Shown one piece after another: positions 18,079 to 25,988 of a DNA stretch of 64,000 bases (the stretch's first letter is position 1; each line of letters begins with the position of its first letter). This DNA comes from Paenarthrobacter nicotinovorans. GTDB taxonomy: Bacteria > Actinomycetota > Actinomycetes > Actinomycetales > Micrococcaceae. Location: positions 558,001 to 622,000 of the forward strand of contig NZ_CP089293.1 in NCBI RefSeq assembly GCF_021919345.1. The letters are read 5' to 3'. Made by a program: the position numbers and the translations under genes. The notes under the pieces are model-generated. The model was given only the letters and a program-made list of their open reading frames with translations. It was not told the DNA's origin and made no database searches.

Positions 18079-18105
18079 TTAGTGTACTAATGATTAGCGT
18101 ACTAT
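18079..18105. promoter_or_regulatory. Two MarR-type palindromes upstream of the MarR gene
   Basis: TTAGTGTACTAA (18079-18090) is a 5-bp-arm palindrome, followed by the related ATTAGCGTACTAT (18093-18105). The AT-rich spot lies 48 bases before the MarR start and also upstream of the divergent small gene. A likely autoregulatory operator. Confidence 0.6.
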
Positions 18106-18144
18106 GAACGTATAGAGTCGTCGAACACTGAGGAGTCGATCCGC

Positions 18145-18369
18145 GTGGCAAAGGAATCCTTCACCCGGAAATTCATGCGCGCAACCGGAAAGTTTCGCGT
18201 GATTTTTGGCCCGGCACACAGCAGCTCCCTGGATCACGAAATGACGGAAGCCAACCGGAAGCTGCTCGCCCAGCGCCAAGCGGAGACCCAGCAGTGGGAA
18301 ACCCTCCGCCGTCCGGATGGCAGCACCTACGTAGTTCCCCGCAACCCGGACGACAAGTCCTTGCGCTAG
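18145..18369 (+). CDS. Small protein, FGPA family (unknown), paralogue 1
   Basis: 74 residues from GTG 18145, with GAGGAG upstream. Soluble, basic N-terminus (MAKESFTRKFMRATGKFRV). Two stretches match the protein at 19849-20079: FMRATGKFRVIFGPA against FVHVTERLQSVFGPA, and a C-terminal DGSTYVVPRNPDD against EGHHYAVRNDD. The two are probably paralogues that were neighbours before the IS30 element separated them. The function is unknown. The gene is divergent from the MarR gene and could be under the same operator. Confidence 0.7.
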   Translation: MAKESFTRKFMRATGKFRVIFGPAHSSSLDHEMTEANRKLLAQRQAETQQWETLRRPDGSTYVVPRNPDDKSLR

Positions 18370-18432
18370 GTCCCTTCTCCTCTCGCCGAGGTGGCATTTA
18401 ATGACAATGCCGGGCAGGCGTCTTCAGGTGGC

Positions 18433-19688
18433 TAGTGCAACACCCCTGTAGTTGGAGGGGTGTCATGGTCAAGAAGTTGCCGTGGTCGGTTCGTGCGTGT
18501 GCGTATGAGCACTTGCTGGCGGGTGAGGACACGGGACGAAGTGCTGCCGCGGCTGGGGTGTCCCGGCAAGCGGTGTCGCATTGGGCGAAACTAGCGGGCA
18601 TGGAACTTATCTCCGGCCCTGGTGGTGGCGTGCGTCTTCCGATGGCTTCGGAGGGGCTTTCGCGGGATAAGGAGCGAAGGTACCGGCGGCTGACTTTGGA
18701 GGACCGGGCTAATATCAAGGCCTGTCTGGGCTTGCCGGAGCCGCGTTCCATGCGACAGATCGCCAAGGAGTTGGGCGTGCATCCATCAACGGTGTCCCGG
18801 GAGATCCGCCGACACAGTATCGAGCATTGGGCCCGGCGCTATTACGACGCCGGGGTTGCCCAACACCGGGCACTGGTCCGCCGTAGACGGAACCGGCCCG
18901 TGAAGCTCTCTGCGGGAACGGCGGTGTGGAAGGAGGTCGTGGCACGCTTGAACCAGCGTTTCTCACCTCAACAGAGCGCTGCGGACCTGAAGAAGACGTT
19001 CCCCGAGCAGCCGGAGATGCACGTGTCCCACGAGTCAATTTACCAAGCCCTTTACGTGCAGGGCCGGGGTGCCTTGCGGCATGAACTTGCCGTGGAGAAG
19101 GCCCTACGTTCGGGCCGGACCGGTCGTAAGCCCCAATCAAAGCTGCCTGCCAGGAACGTAAGGCCCTGGCTTGAAGGGGCCCGGCTGAGCGACCGGCCCG
19201 CCGAAGTCCAGGACCGGGCCGTGCCCGGCCATTGGGAAGGTGATTTGGTCGTGGGTCCCGGTAACTCCGGGATCGTCACCTTGGTCGAGCGCTCCTCACG
19301 GTTCACTTTGCTGGGCCGGCTGCCGGGAGCCAGGGACAGCGCGACGGTCATCGAGGTCATGCAGAAAATGATCCACACCCTGCCCCAGGCGATCCTTAAA
19401 ACGATCACCTGGGACCAAGGCACGGAAATGGCTCAACACGCCAAGTTCACAGTAGCGACCGGCTGCCAGCTGTTCTTCTGTGACCCGCACTCACCCTGGC
19501 AACGCGGCACGAACGAGAACACCAACGGACTGGTCCGCGATATCCACCCCAAAGGCACGAACTTCAACCAGGTCAGCGACGAAGAACTCGCCCACACCCA
19601 GCACCTGCTCAACATCCGACCGCGTCAAACACTCCAATGGGACACCCCAACTGAAAGACTGACCAAACTAATCGATGGTGTTGCACTA
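18433..19688 (+). mobile_element. IS30-family insertion sequence
   Basis: About 1256 bp, a usual length for the family. The ends are inverted repeats TAGTGCAACACC and GGTGTTGCACTA; the symmetry reaches 14 bp if the adjoining GC is counted. That GC on both sides could be a 2-bp target duplication. It carries one intact transposase gene whose stop lies seven bases beyond the right repeat. If the outer arms at 18384 and 19737 are part of the element, it would be 1354 bp. Confidence 0.85.
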
Positions 19689-19697
19689 GCAAGCTGA
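18465..19697 (+). CDS. IS30-family transposase
   Basis: 410 residues from ATG 18465, preceded by GGAGGGG; longer starts run into the left inverted repeat. An N-terminal helix-turn-helix (TGRSAAAAGVSRQAVSHWAK) is followed by a second (MRQIAKELGVHPSTVSREIR). The DDE catalytic residues are in place: HWEGDLVVG, TWDQGTEM and the Glu of GTNENTNG. The frame is intact, so the element may be active. The last two codons and the stop lie just outside the 12-bp right repeat. Confidence 0.95.
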   Translation: MVKKLPWSVRACAYEHLLAGEDTGRSAAAAGVSRQAVSHWAKLAGMELISGPGGGVRLPMASEGLSRDKERRYRRLTLEDRANIKACLGLPEPRSMRQIAKELGVHPSTVSREIRRHSIEHWARRYYDAGVAQHRALVRRRRNRPVKLSAGTAVWKEVVARLNQRFSPQQSAADLKKTFPEQPEMHVSHESIYQALYVQGRGALRHELAVEKALRSGRTGRKPQSKLPARNVRPWLEGARLSDRPAEVQDRAVPGHWEGDLVVGPGNSGIVTLVERSSRFTLLGRLPGARDSATVIEVMQKMIHTLPQAILKTITWDQGTEMAQHAKFTVATGCQLFFCDPHSPWQRGTNENTNGLVRDIHPKGTNFNQVSDEELAHTQHLLNIRPRQTLQWDTPTERLTKLIDGVALAS

Positions 19698-19848
19698 AAC
19701 CGCCGCACTCGGATTGTCATTAACTGCCAACTCGGCGCACGGCCGACCCGGAGCCTTTTCGGGCCTGCGGGCGTAAAATTGGCTCACTGAACGGCACGCA
19801 CCAGCCCTGCCGCTTTTTCGCTCTCCGGTAAGAAGGGAGGTGGAAAAC

Positions 19849-20079
19849 ATGGGACGCAGAATGGAAGGCTTCGTCCACGTGACCGAGCGGCTGCAGTCCG
19901 TTTTTGGACCGGCAACCCACGGCGATACGGACAGCCCCGTGGTGCATAAGCATGATGATTTCGAATCCGCTTCCGAGGAAGATTTGAAGCACTTCGATAT
20001 CGAGACTGACTCCGAGGGTCACCACTACGCAGTCCGCAACGACGATCCCGGCCCCACCACCACTGACTATGCCCTGTAG
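19849..20079 (+). CDS. Small protein, FGPA family (unknown), paralogue 2
   Basis: 76 residues from ATG 19849, with GGGAGG 8 bases upstream. Acidic and soluble. It shares the FxxxTxxhxxhFGPA pattern and the C-terminal Y-x-V-x-RN-x-DD pattern with the protein at 18145-18369. Its last five codons (DYAL, stop) fall in a 15-bp tandem duplication that repeats the stop codon. Function unknown. Confidence 0.75.
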   Translation: MGRRMEGFVHVTERLQSVFGPATHGDTDSPVVHKHDDFESASEEDLKHFDIETDSEGHHYAVRNDDPGPTTTDYAL

Positions 20080-20094
20080 GACTATGCCCTGTAG
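20065..20094 (+). repeat. 15-bp tandem duplication over a stop codon
   Basis: GACTATGCCCTGTAG is present twice in direct succession; the first copy encodes DYAL and the stop. The second copy lies in the 3' untranslated region. Confidence 0.9.
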
Positions 20095-20110
20095 CGGGGC
20101 GTGAGATGCC

Positions 20111-20140
20111 GAAGGGCCGGACCGCGAACTCCGGCCCTTC
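20111..20140 (+). terminator. Terminator after the small protein gene
   Basis: 11-bp arms GAAGGGCCGGA and TCCGGCCCTTC with an 8-base loop, then CTTGCG. It resembles the terminator cores at 20672 and 27798. Confidence 0.8.
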
Positions 20141-20263
20141 CTTGCGTGCCGGCAAACGCGCCACCTTGACCCCGGTTTGGTGGCCGTGCCACTGTTGAGC
20201 AACTAGTCAGCATGCTTATTATGCAATTGCACGGTAGGTGCTGGCGTACTAAGGGGGCCGTCA

Positions 20264-20647
20264 ATGAGTTTCCATGAAGATGCAGCAGGAGTTCCGGGCG
20301 GTTCGGCACGCCCGGACCGGGCCGGTTCCGGGCACCACGAGCGGGTGATCCCACCGCCCGCGCCAGGCCACGCCCGGCCCACCCGCACCGCAGCCCTGTG
20401 GGTAGCGGTGGCAGTCGGCCTGGTGGTCCTGGTGATGCTGATTGTGTTCTTCGTCCAAAACCAGGACATGATCACCGTCCGGTTCTTCGGGCTGGAGGGG
20501 ACACTCGCCCTGGGCACCACGCTCTTCATCGCAGCGGTGGGTGGCGGAGTGCTGGTTGCCCTCGCCGGGGGAGCGCGCATCCTTCAACTCCGAATGGGCA
20601 ATCATCGGCGCAAGAAGGTCGTGGGCGGTCCGGGAACGGCACCCTAG
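20264..20647 (+). CDS. LapA-domain (DUF1049) membrane protein
   Basis: 127 residues. A Pro/Gly-rich cytoplasmic N-terminus of about 40 residues is followed by a first membrane helix (ALWVAVAVGLVVLVMLIVFF), then VQNQDMITVRFFGLEGTLAL, the family signature, and a second helix. The C-terminus is basic (RMGNHRRKKVV). LapA-domain proteins are small two-helix membrane proteins; the LPS role known for E. coli LapA cannot apply to an actinobacterium, so the function here is open. It is a single gene. Confidence 0.85.
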   Translation: MSFHEDAAGVPGGSARPDRAGSGHHERVIPPPAPGHARPTRTAALWVAVAVGLVVLVMLIVFFVQNQDMITVRFFGLEGTLALGTTLFIAAVGGGVLVALAGGARILQLRMGNHRRKKVVGGPGTAP

Positions 20648-20671
20648 ATTCATCCGGCGCCCAGGTTTAAC

Positions 20672-20709
20672 TGCGGAAGGACCGGAGCGCATGCTCCGGT
20701 CCTTCCGCA
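20672..20709. terminator. Bidirectional terminator
   Basis: 17-bp perfect arms (TGCGGAAGGACCGGAGC and complement) with GCAT loop, flanked by TTTAA-type tracts on both sides. It lies between the LapA-domain gene and the convergent DUF4193 gene. The AAGGACCGGAGC core is identical to that at 27798. Confidence 0.9.
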
Positions 20710-20770
20710 ATTTAATCCCGACGCCGGCACTCCCTGACGACGTTCAGTCCGCCGGGGTGTTGGGGTCGTC

Positions 20771-21070
20771 TTAGCCTTCGCAGTCAGTGCAGTAGGCAAC
20801 GCCATCTTTTTCGCGCGCGATCTGCGAGCGGTGGCGGACCAGGAAACAAGAGTTGCAAGTGAACTCGTCGTTTGCCTGCGGGATGACCTGGATGACCAGT
20901 TCCTCGGCGACGATTTCGCCACCGGGGCCATTGGCGTCAAGGCCGTCGGTTTCGTCCAGTTCCAGCACGACGCTCTTGGCCGTGGGGGCGCTGGCAGATT
21001 GAAGAGCCTGGAGCGACTGCTCCTGGTTCTCTTTTACATCGGTACGGAGTTCGTCGTAATCGGCTGCCAC
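20771..21070 (-). CDS. DUF4193 family protein
   Basis: 99 residues from GTG 21070, with GAAGAGG upstream. The N-terminus starts MAADYDELR; the C-terminal half has two Cys pairs, FTCNSCFLVRHRSQIA and YCTDCEG, a zinc-ribbon-like arrangement typical of this actinobacterial family. The middle is acidic. Relatives are conserved across actinobacteria, and their role is not known to me. Confidence 0.88.
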   Translation of the reverse strand: MAADYDELRTDVKENQEQSLQALQSASAPTAKSVVLELDETDGLDANGPGGEIVAEELVIQVIPQANDEFTCNSCFLVRHRSQIAREKDGVAYCTDCEG

Positions 21071-21174
21071 TTTTTAATGCCTCTTCGTGTTAGGGGGTTA
21101 CCGGGTATGCAACGTACAGCATGCCATGAAAATTCCATACCATACCCCAGTTCTACAGCTTGTGGCGAAAACCA

Positions 21175-21209
21175 CGTGCGTGGCGGTCAAAAAAAGGCTG
21201 CCACGCACG
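21175..21209 (-). terminator. Terminator after the GH3 gene
   Basis: 10-bp arms CGTGCGTGGC and GCCACGCACG with a loop of 15 bases holding seven A (T on the minus strand). It lies just past the GH3 stop. Confidence 0.65.
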
Positions 21210-21226
21210 GAGATCCTACTCCTGTA

Positions 21227-23722
21227 TTACCGGAGTTCTATTTCAAGGAACTGGAATTCGTCAGCTGCATGGCGACCCACCAGCAGGCGGAACGTGCCCT
21301 GCTCAAACTGCCAGCCGCCGTCGTAATGCGCAAATGCCTTGGCGGGGATCCGGACTTCCACGCTCTCGGTGCCGGCTGGAGCGAGGTGCGTTCCGGCGTA
21401 ACCGGCCAACCAGCGGACCGGGCGCTCAACCGCGGAGGCCGGTCGGTCCAGGTAAACCTGCACCACTTCGCGGCCTGTACGCGAGCCCGTGTTCCTGACG
21501 GGCACGTGAACCACAACATCGCTCCCCGCCGTGACCACCTGCGGTGCGTGGGCGGTCCCGAGCTCGAACGTCGTGTATCCGAGGCCGTAGCCGAACGGGA
21601 TGGCCGGCTTGGCTCCGCCTTCGGCTTCCTGCTTCAGCCATGCGCGGTAGCCGACGTGGATTCCCTCGGAGTAGACCACCTTGCCGTCAACGGGTGTGGT
21701 GCTCAGGACGGGGACGTCCTCCAGCGCCGCCGGCCAGGTTGTGGGAAGGCGGCCGCCGGGCTCTTCCTTGCCCAACAGGATGTCGGCGATCGCGCTGCCG
21801 AATTCCTGGCCTCCGAACCAGCCCAACAGGACCGCATCCACCGTGTCGAGCCAAGGCATCACCACCGGTGAGCCGGAGTTCACCACCACCACTGTCCGCG
21901 GGTTGGCTGCCGCCACCGCCTCCACCAGGTGGTTCTGATAGCCGGGGAGGTCAAGGTCCTTCCGGTCGAAGCCCTCCGATTCGATCGTTGCGTTGGTACC
22001 CACCACGACGACGGCGACATCGGCCGCCCTGGCGGCCTCCACTGCCGCGTCGATCTCGGCCTGTGGATCAGCTACTACCGTTTCCTCGCCCAGGAGAATC
22101 GCGGTGAACGGAATGACCTGCTGCTTGGGCAGTTGGTATTCGGCCTCGATCCGCACGGTCTGCCCGGCAGCGGCTTCGATTGGGTGGGTTGTCTTGGGCG
22201 GGTCGAACAGCGCGGCGCCGAGGACTTCCGTGTCGTCTTCAAGTTCACTGTTGAATACCTCTGCTCCGTCCAGGGCGAAACGGATCCGGCCCACAGTACC
22301 GACGCCCAGGTGGTGCACGCCCGCTGTTTCGGCAGTCCAGTCCGTTTCCATCCGGATGGAGGCGGCACCGTCGGGAATCCCCACGCCGAACCAGATCAGG
22401 TGGGACGCCAGGCGGTCTTCGCCCGAGATCTCCGAGCCGTCCTCCGCGAGGAACGTCACCCGGATTCCCGGAACGCCGGACACCGGGTTGTGCAGGCTTG
22501 TGCGGGGGAACGCCTGGATGCCCTCGGCCACCTTGGCGCCGCGCGCATAGGTGACTTTGACGTCGTCGGGCAATGCTTTCCGGAGGCCTTCGAGCGGGGA
22601 CACGGTGTACTTGGGCATGACGGTGGCGCTGCCGCCGCCCTGCGTGCGGGCTTCGTCGGCGTTGTGGCCGATCACCGCGACGCTGCTGAGCGCCTTGGCA
22701 TCCAGCGGCAGGAGGCCCTTGTTGCGGACCAGGACGGCCCCGCGGACCGCAACTTCACGCGCGACGGCGGCCCCGTCAAGCTGCGTCGGAAGCTGGGTCA
22801 CCGCAGGTTCGAAACCCTCCAATGAGCCCACGCGGGCTGCCAGGCGAAGGATGCGGGTGACCTTTTCAAGGATGGCGTCACGGCTGACCCGGCCATCATG
22901 GACGGCGGCGAGTAGCTTGGGGCCCCAGTGGCCCACCGGGCCAGGCATTTCGAGGTCCTGGTGCGCGTTGGCGGCGTCGATTGAGCGGACGCCCGTCCAG
23001 TCGGAAACCACTACGCCGTCGAAGCCCCATTCGGTGGACAGCGGCGTTTCGAGGAGCTTGTTCTCGCTGGCAGTGGTCCCGTTGATGGAGTTGTAGGAGC
23101 TCATGACCAGCCAGGCGCGGGCCTCGGTGATGGCGTCTTCGAACGCCGCAAGGTAGAGCTCGCGCAAGGGCCGCTCGTCCACCACGGAGTCCGCCGTGAA
23201 GCGCTCGGTTTCAGCTTCGTTGGCCAGGTAGTGCTTGGGCGTTGCGCCGACGCCCATGGACTGCACTCCGGCGACGTACCCGGCTGCCATGGTTGCCGTG
23301 AGCCGCGGGTCTTCGCTCATGCATTCGAAGTGCCGGCCGCCCAGCGGGGAGCGGTGCAGGTTGATGGTGGGACCGAGGACGGCGTGGACGCCCTTGCGCC
23401 GCGCTTCCTGGCCCAGGATCTGGCCGTAGCGGTGGGCGGTTTCGACACTCCACGTAGCCGATAACGCCGAGGAGGACGGAAGGGAAACGGAATCGTGGCG
23501 CTCGTCGAAGTCTTCGCCACGGACTCCGGCTGGGCCGTCCGACAGCACCACGCGCGCCAGGCCGATCTCCGGGATGGCGTGTGTGGACCAAACGTCCGCC
23601 CCTGTCAGAAGCCGGATCTGCTGCTCAAGGCTGGGGCTCCGGGCGAGTTCGCGGATCTTCGTGTCGGCGTCCTGGCCTTCGGCGGGCGGGACGGTGACGG
23701 CGGCCGAGAGTGTCGGGTTCAT
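21227..23722 (-). CDS. GH3 beta-glucosidase with inserted PA14 domain
   Basis: 831 residues from ATG 23722, which has GAAGGA at good spacing; the 23755 start lacks one. The GH3 N-terminal barrel holds SDGPAGVRG, KHYLANEAETER and the nucleophile Asp in VVVSDWTG. The second domain includes GHNADEARTQGGGSA and is split by a PA14-type insert (about residues 385-540). A fibronectin III-like domain (GREVVQVYLD) ends the protein. There is no signal peptide, so it acts inside the cell on imported beta-glucosides; the exact sugar is open. The divergent TetR gene and its palindrome are likely to control it. Confidence 0.92.
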   Translation of the reverse strand: MNPTLSAAVTVPPAEGQDADTKIRELARSPSLEQQIRLLTGADVWSTHAIPEIGLARVVLSDGPAGVRGEDFDERHDSVSLPSSSALSATWSVETAHRYGQILGQEARRKGVHAVLGPTINLHRSPLGGRHFECMSEDPRLTATMAAGYVAGVQSMGVGATPKHYLANEAETERFTADSVVDERPLRELYLAAFEDAITEARAWLVMSSYNSINGTTASENKLLETPLSTEWGFDGVVVSDWTGVRSIDAANAHQDLEMPGPVGHWGPKLLAAVHDGRVSRDAILEKVTRILRLAARVGSLEGFEPAVTQLPTQLDGAAVAREVAVRGAVLVRNKGLLPLDAKALSSVAVIGHNADEARTQGGGSATVMPKYTVSPLEGLRKALPDDVKVTYARGAKVAEGIQAFPRTSLHNPVSGVPGIRVTFLAEDGSEISGEDRLASHLIWFGVGIPDGAASIRMETDWTAETAGVHHLGVGTVGRIRFALDGAEVFNSELEDDTEVLGAALFDPPKTTHPIEAAAGQTVRIEAEYQLPKQQVIPFTAILLGEETVVADPQAEIDAAVEAARAADVAVVVVGTNATIESEGFDRKDLDLPGYQNHLVEAVAAANPRTVVVVNSGSPVVMPWLDTVDAVLLGWFGGQEFGSAIADILLGKEEPGGRLPTTWPAALEDVPVLSTTPVDGKVVYSEGIHVGYRAWLKQEAEGGAKPAIPFGYGLGYTTFELGTAHAPQVVTAGSDVVVHVPVRNTGSRTGREVVQVYLDRPASAVERPVRWLAGYAGTHLAPAGTESVEVRIPAKAFAHYDGGWQFEQGTFRLLVGRHAADEFQFLEIELR

Positions 23723-23780
23723 TTCATGATTCCTTCGTGGCCCATCGTTGGGCATCTTTGTTGAGTCTATTCGTCAAAAT

Positions 23781-23793
23781 CTAGTATGACTAG
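23781..23793. promoter_or_regulatory. Palindromic operator between GH3 and tetR genes
   Basis: CTAGTATGACTAG: 5-bp perfect arms around ATG. It lies 58 bases upstream of the GH3 start and 29 bases upstream of the TetR start, the place expected for an operator controlling both. Confidence 0.6.
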
Positions 23794-23822
23794 GTTTTTG
23801 TTTGCTCATCTACACTGAACGA

Positions 23823-24491
23823 ATGTCATCGTCGAAGGCCCGGGGTCAGTACGCAAAGGGTGCGGAACGCCGCGAACAGATCATCCAGACGGCCACGGAC
23901 GTCTTCGCTACGGAAGGCTTCGAAGGAACAGCGCTCAAGCGGGTCGCCGAGCTTGTGGGGGTCAAGGAAGCCACGCTTTTCCACTACTTCAAGGGCAAGC
24001 AGGAGCTCCTTACGGCGGTCCTCACGGAACGGGACAAGCGCTCTCTGGCGGCAACGGGGCAGAGTGACATCGGGCTGAACCACATGCCCGCCATCGCCGA
24101 ACGGAATCGGAGCGAGCCCGGGCTGACCACGCTCTACGCGGTCGCATCGGCTACGGCGAACGACCCCGGGCACGACTCCCACGCGTACTTCCAGGAACGC
24201 TATTCGGTGATCGTGCGCGACGTCAGCGCGGACATTGCCCGCCGCCAGGAAGCAGGGGAAGTCCGGACGGATGTTGCAGCGATCCCTCTGGCACGGCTGG
24301 TCGTAGCTGCCTTTGACGGCCTTCAATTGCAGTGGTTGTACGACAAAGATGTGGACATGGCCGAGGGGTTGCGGCAATTGACGATCATCCTGCTGGCTCC
24401 TGGCGCTTCGGCCCCTGCTGGCGGCGCGGAGAACGACGACGGTGCAGCCGACGCCGGGGATTCAGCCGGCGCCGCAGCGCCCGGATTGTGA
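23823..24491 (+). CDS. TetR family regulator
   Basis: 222 residues from ATG 23823; an earlier frame from 23802 adds residues over the promoter. The N-terminal helix-turn-helix region reads RREQIIQTATDVFATEGFEG, then ALKRVAELVGVKEATLFHYF. The ligand domain ends in a low-complexity tail rich in Ala, Gly and Asp. It is divergent from the GH3 gene, so control of beta-glucoside use is likely; the inducer is unknown. Confidence 0.9.
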   Translation: MSSSKARGQYAKGAERREQIIQTATDVFATEGFEGTALKRVAELVGVKEATLFHYFKGKQELLTAVLTERDKRSLAATGQSDIGLNHMPAIAERNRSEPGLTTLYAVASATANDPGHDSHAYFQERYSVIVRDVSADIARRQEAGEVRTDVAAIPLARLVVAAFDGLQLQWLYDKDVDMAEGLRQLTIILLAPGASAPAGGAENDDGAADAGDSAGAAAPGL

Positions 24492-24504
24492 TTATGCTTG
24501 GAAG

Positions 24505-24523
24505 ATTCTACGCTGCGTAGAAT
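24505..24523. promoter_or_regulatory. 19-bp palindrome before the copper/peroxidase cluster
   Basis: ATTCTACGC, T, GCGTAGAAT: perfect 9-bp arms. The right arm contains TAGAAT, a possible -10 box. It lies 51 bases before the first gene of the cluster, so a repressor site for the whole cluster is plausible. The regulator is not in the window. Confidence 0.6.
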
Positions 24524-24573
24524 TACTTCATTATGGGAGGGCCCCAGGCGGCCCCTCAACAGGCGGGAGGGAC

Positions 24574-25209
24574 ATGACGGCACGCACGGTGCGCTTCGCG
24601 CGCGGGTGGGCGGCCGCCGTTGCCGCCACCCTCATCGCTGCTGCCTCGCACGTGCTGTCCGGCGGCAACGCGCCGGGAGCCCCTGTCCTGATCCTGTCCT
24701 TGGCTCTTTCCGGGCTTGTGTGCATGGCCCTGGCCGGTAGAGTGCTGTCGCTATGGCGTCTTGCCACGGCCGTGCTGGTAAGCCAAACCGTCTTCCATGG
24801 CCTGTACAGCCTTGATCCCGGCGCCCACCACGACGTCGGGACCGCGGCCGCAGCAGGGCACGCCGGGCACGGGGCGCACACACTCGCTTCCGTCGCCGCC
24901 GGTCCCTCGGACCACTCCTCGCCGTCGATGGTGGTGGGGCACGTCCTCGCAGCCGTCGCCACCATCGCAGTCCTGCGGTACGGCGAGGTCACGGCTGTCC
25001 GTTTGCTGGCCGCCCTTGGCCTGCGCCTGATTCCTTTCCTGAGGATCATCCAGCCCTTGGCGGTGAACCCCGGGCCGAACGTCATCCCCTCGGACTGGGC
25101 GGTACGCCCGCTGCGCAATCTTGGCGTTCCGTTGCTTGCCATGCGCCATCGAGGACCGCCACGGCGTGCAGCAACGTCCCAGGCGCCCGGCGCCTTCATC
25201 ACCCTATAA
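24574..25209 (+). CDS. Polytopic membrane protein of the copper cluster
   Basis: 211 residues from ATG 24574, preceded by GCGGGAGG; a longer frame from 24442 overlaps the TetR gene. About four hydrophobic segments are seen (residues 10-25, 30-50, 55-75 and 115-135). A His-rich loop (GAHHDVG, GHAGHGAH) between them could bind metal. It is the first gene of a set with CopC, PCu(A)C and DyP proteins. It may help copper handling in the membrane, but it is not a clear CopD. Confidence 0.75.
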   Translation: MTARTVRFARGWAAAVAATLIAAASHVLSGGNAPGAPVLILSLALSGLVCMALAGRVLSLWRLATAVLVSQTVFHGLYSLDPGAHHDVGTAAAAGHAGHGAHTLASVAAGPSDHSSPSMVVGHVLAAVATIAVLRYGEVTAVRLLAALGLRLIPFLRIIQPLAVNPGPNVIPSDWAVRPLRNLGVPLLAMRHRGPPRRAATSQAPGAFITL

Positions 25210-25289
25210 GCCCCGCCACCCCGTGAGGGGAGGCCATCCTTCCACGGACTGCCGGACCTTTTTCACAGGCAGCGGGGCGGGAAGCAGCC

Positions 25290-25910
25290 ATGGCAAGAAA
25301 ATCCTTGCGTACTTTTTCATGGCGAAACCCAGGACCCGGCGGAGCGTTCCTCCTTACCGTCTTTGCGCTGTGCATCGCCTTCGGGCTCGTCAGCGCGCCG
25401 GCGGCGTCCGCCCACGACCAACTGGTTTCGTCCACACCTTCCACCGGCGAGCGGCTGGCCGTGCCGCCGTCGACCATTGAACTGAAATTCAGTGCACCGT
25501 TGCTGGCCATCGGCCACGAAGTCCGCGTCGTAGATGCGGCATCAAAGAACTGGGTCCAGGGCGATTCTGCGCTGGACCGCGGGACCTTGACCCAGCCGCT
25601 CGCCCCGGGCATGCCCGACGGGGAGTACCAGGTCAGGTGGCGCGTGGTTTCCAGCGACGGCCACCCCATCAACGGCAGTTACTCCTTCCTGGTGGGGGCC
25701 GGCGCCACAGCAGGTGCCATCCCGGCCCCTGGAAACACGGCCACCCCCGGCGTTCCTCCCGGATCAGCCGAACCAGGAGCCACGGCCTCCACGGTCCAGG
25801 TACCCGATTGGCTGATTGCTGCAGCCCTCGGGGCGGTCGCGGGCCTCGCCTTGTATTTGGGCTGGGGTTTTTTCAAGCGCCGACGCCGGTCCGGCCCGCG
25901 GGGCGGCTAA
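25290..25910 (+). CDS. CopC-domain copper-binding protein
   Basis: 206 residues. A signal peptide ends at SAPAASA, so the mature protein starts with His (HDQLVSSTPSTGERL), the amino-terminal copper ligand of CopC. The second CopC signature, WRVVSSDGHPINGSYSFLV, holds the other Asp and His. A Pro/Gly-rich linker and one C-terminal membrane helix with a basic tail (FFKRRRRSG) anchor it outside the membrane. It belongs to a four-gene cluster. Confidence 0.9.
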   Translation: MARKSLRTFSWRNPGPGGAFLLTVFALCIAFGLVSAPAASAHDQLVSSTPSTGERLAVPPSTIELKFSAPLLAIGHEVRVVDAASKNWVQGDSALDRGTLTQPLAPGMPDGEYQVRWRVVSSDGHPINGSYSFLVGAGATAGAIPAPGNTATPGVPPGSAEPGATASTVQVPDWLIAAALGAVAGLALYLGWGFFKRRRRSGPRGG

Positions 25911-25988
25911 GCCACCAACCTGCCATCCCACCTGTTCCGGAGCTGATTCAGCCCGGTGCAGCACACCACTTTCACAGAGAGCATCACC

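Larger units (their letters stand above)
18384..19737. repeat. Palindrome split by the IS30 element
   Basis: The 25 bases at 18384-18408 are repeated inverted at 19713-19737 with two mismatches (shared core TTAATGACAAT). The distance from each arm to the IS end is the same, and weaker symmetry continues inward to TTCAG (18423-18427) and CTGAA (19694-19698). Removing the IS would rebuild one long hairpin like others in this window. Confidence 0.7.
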
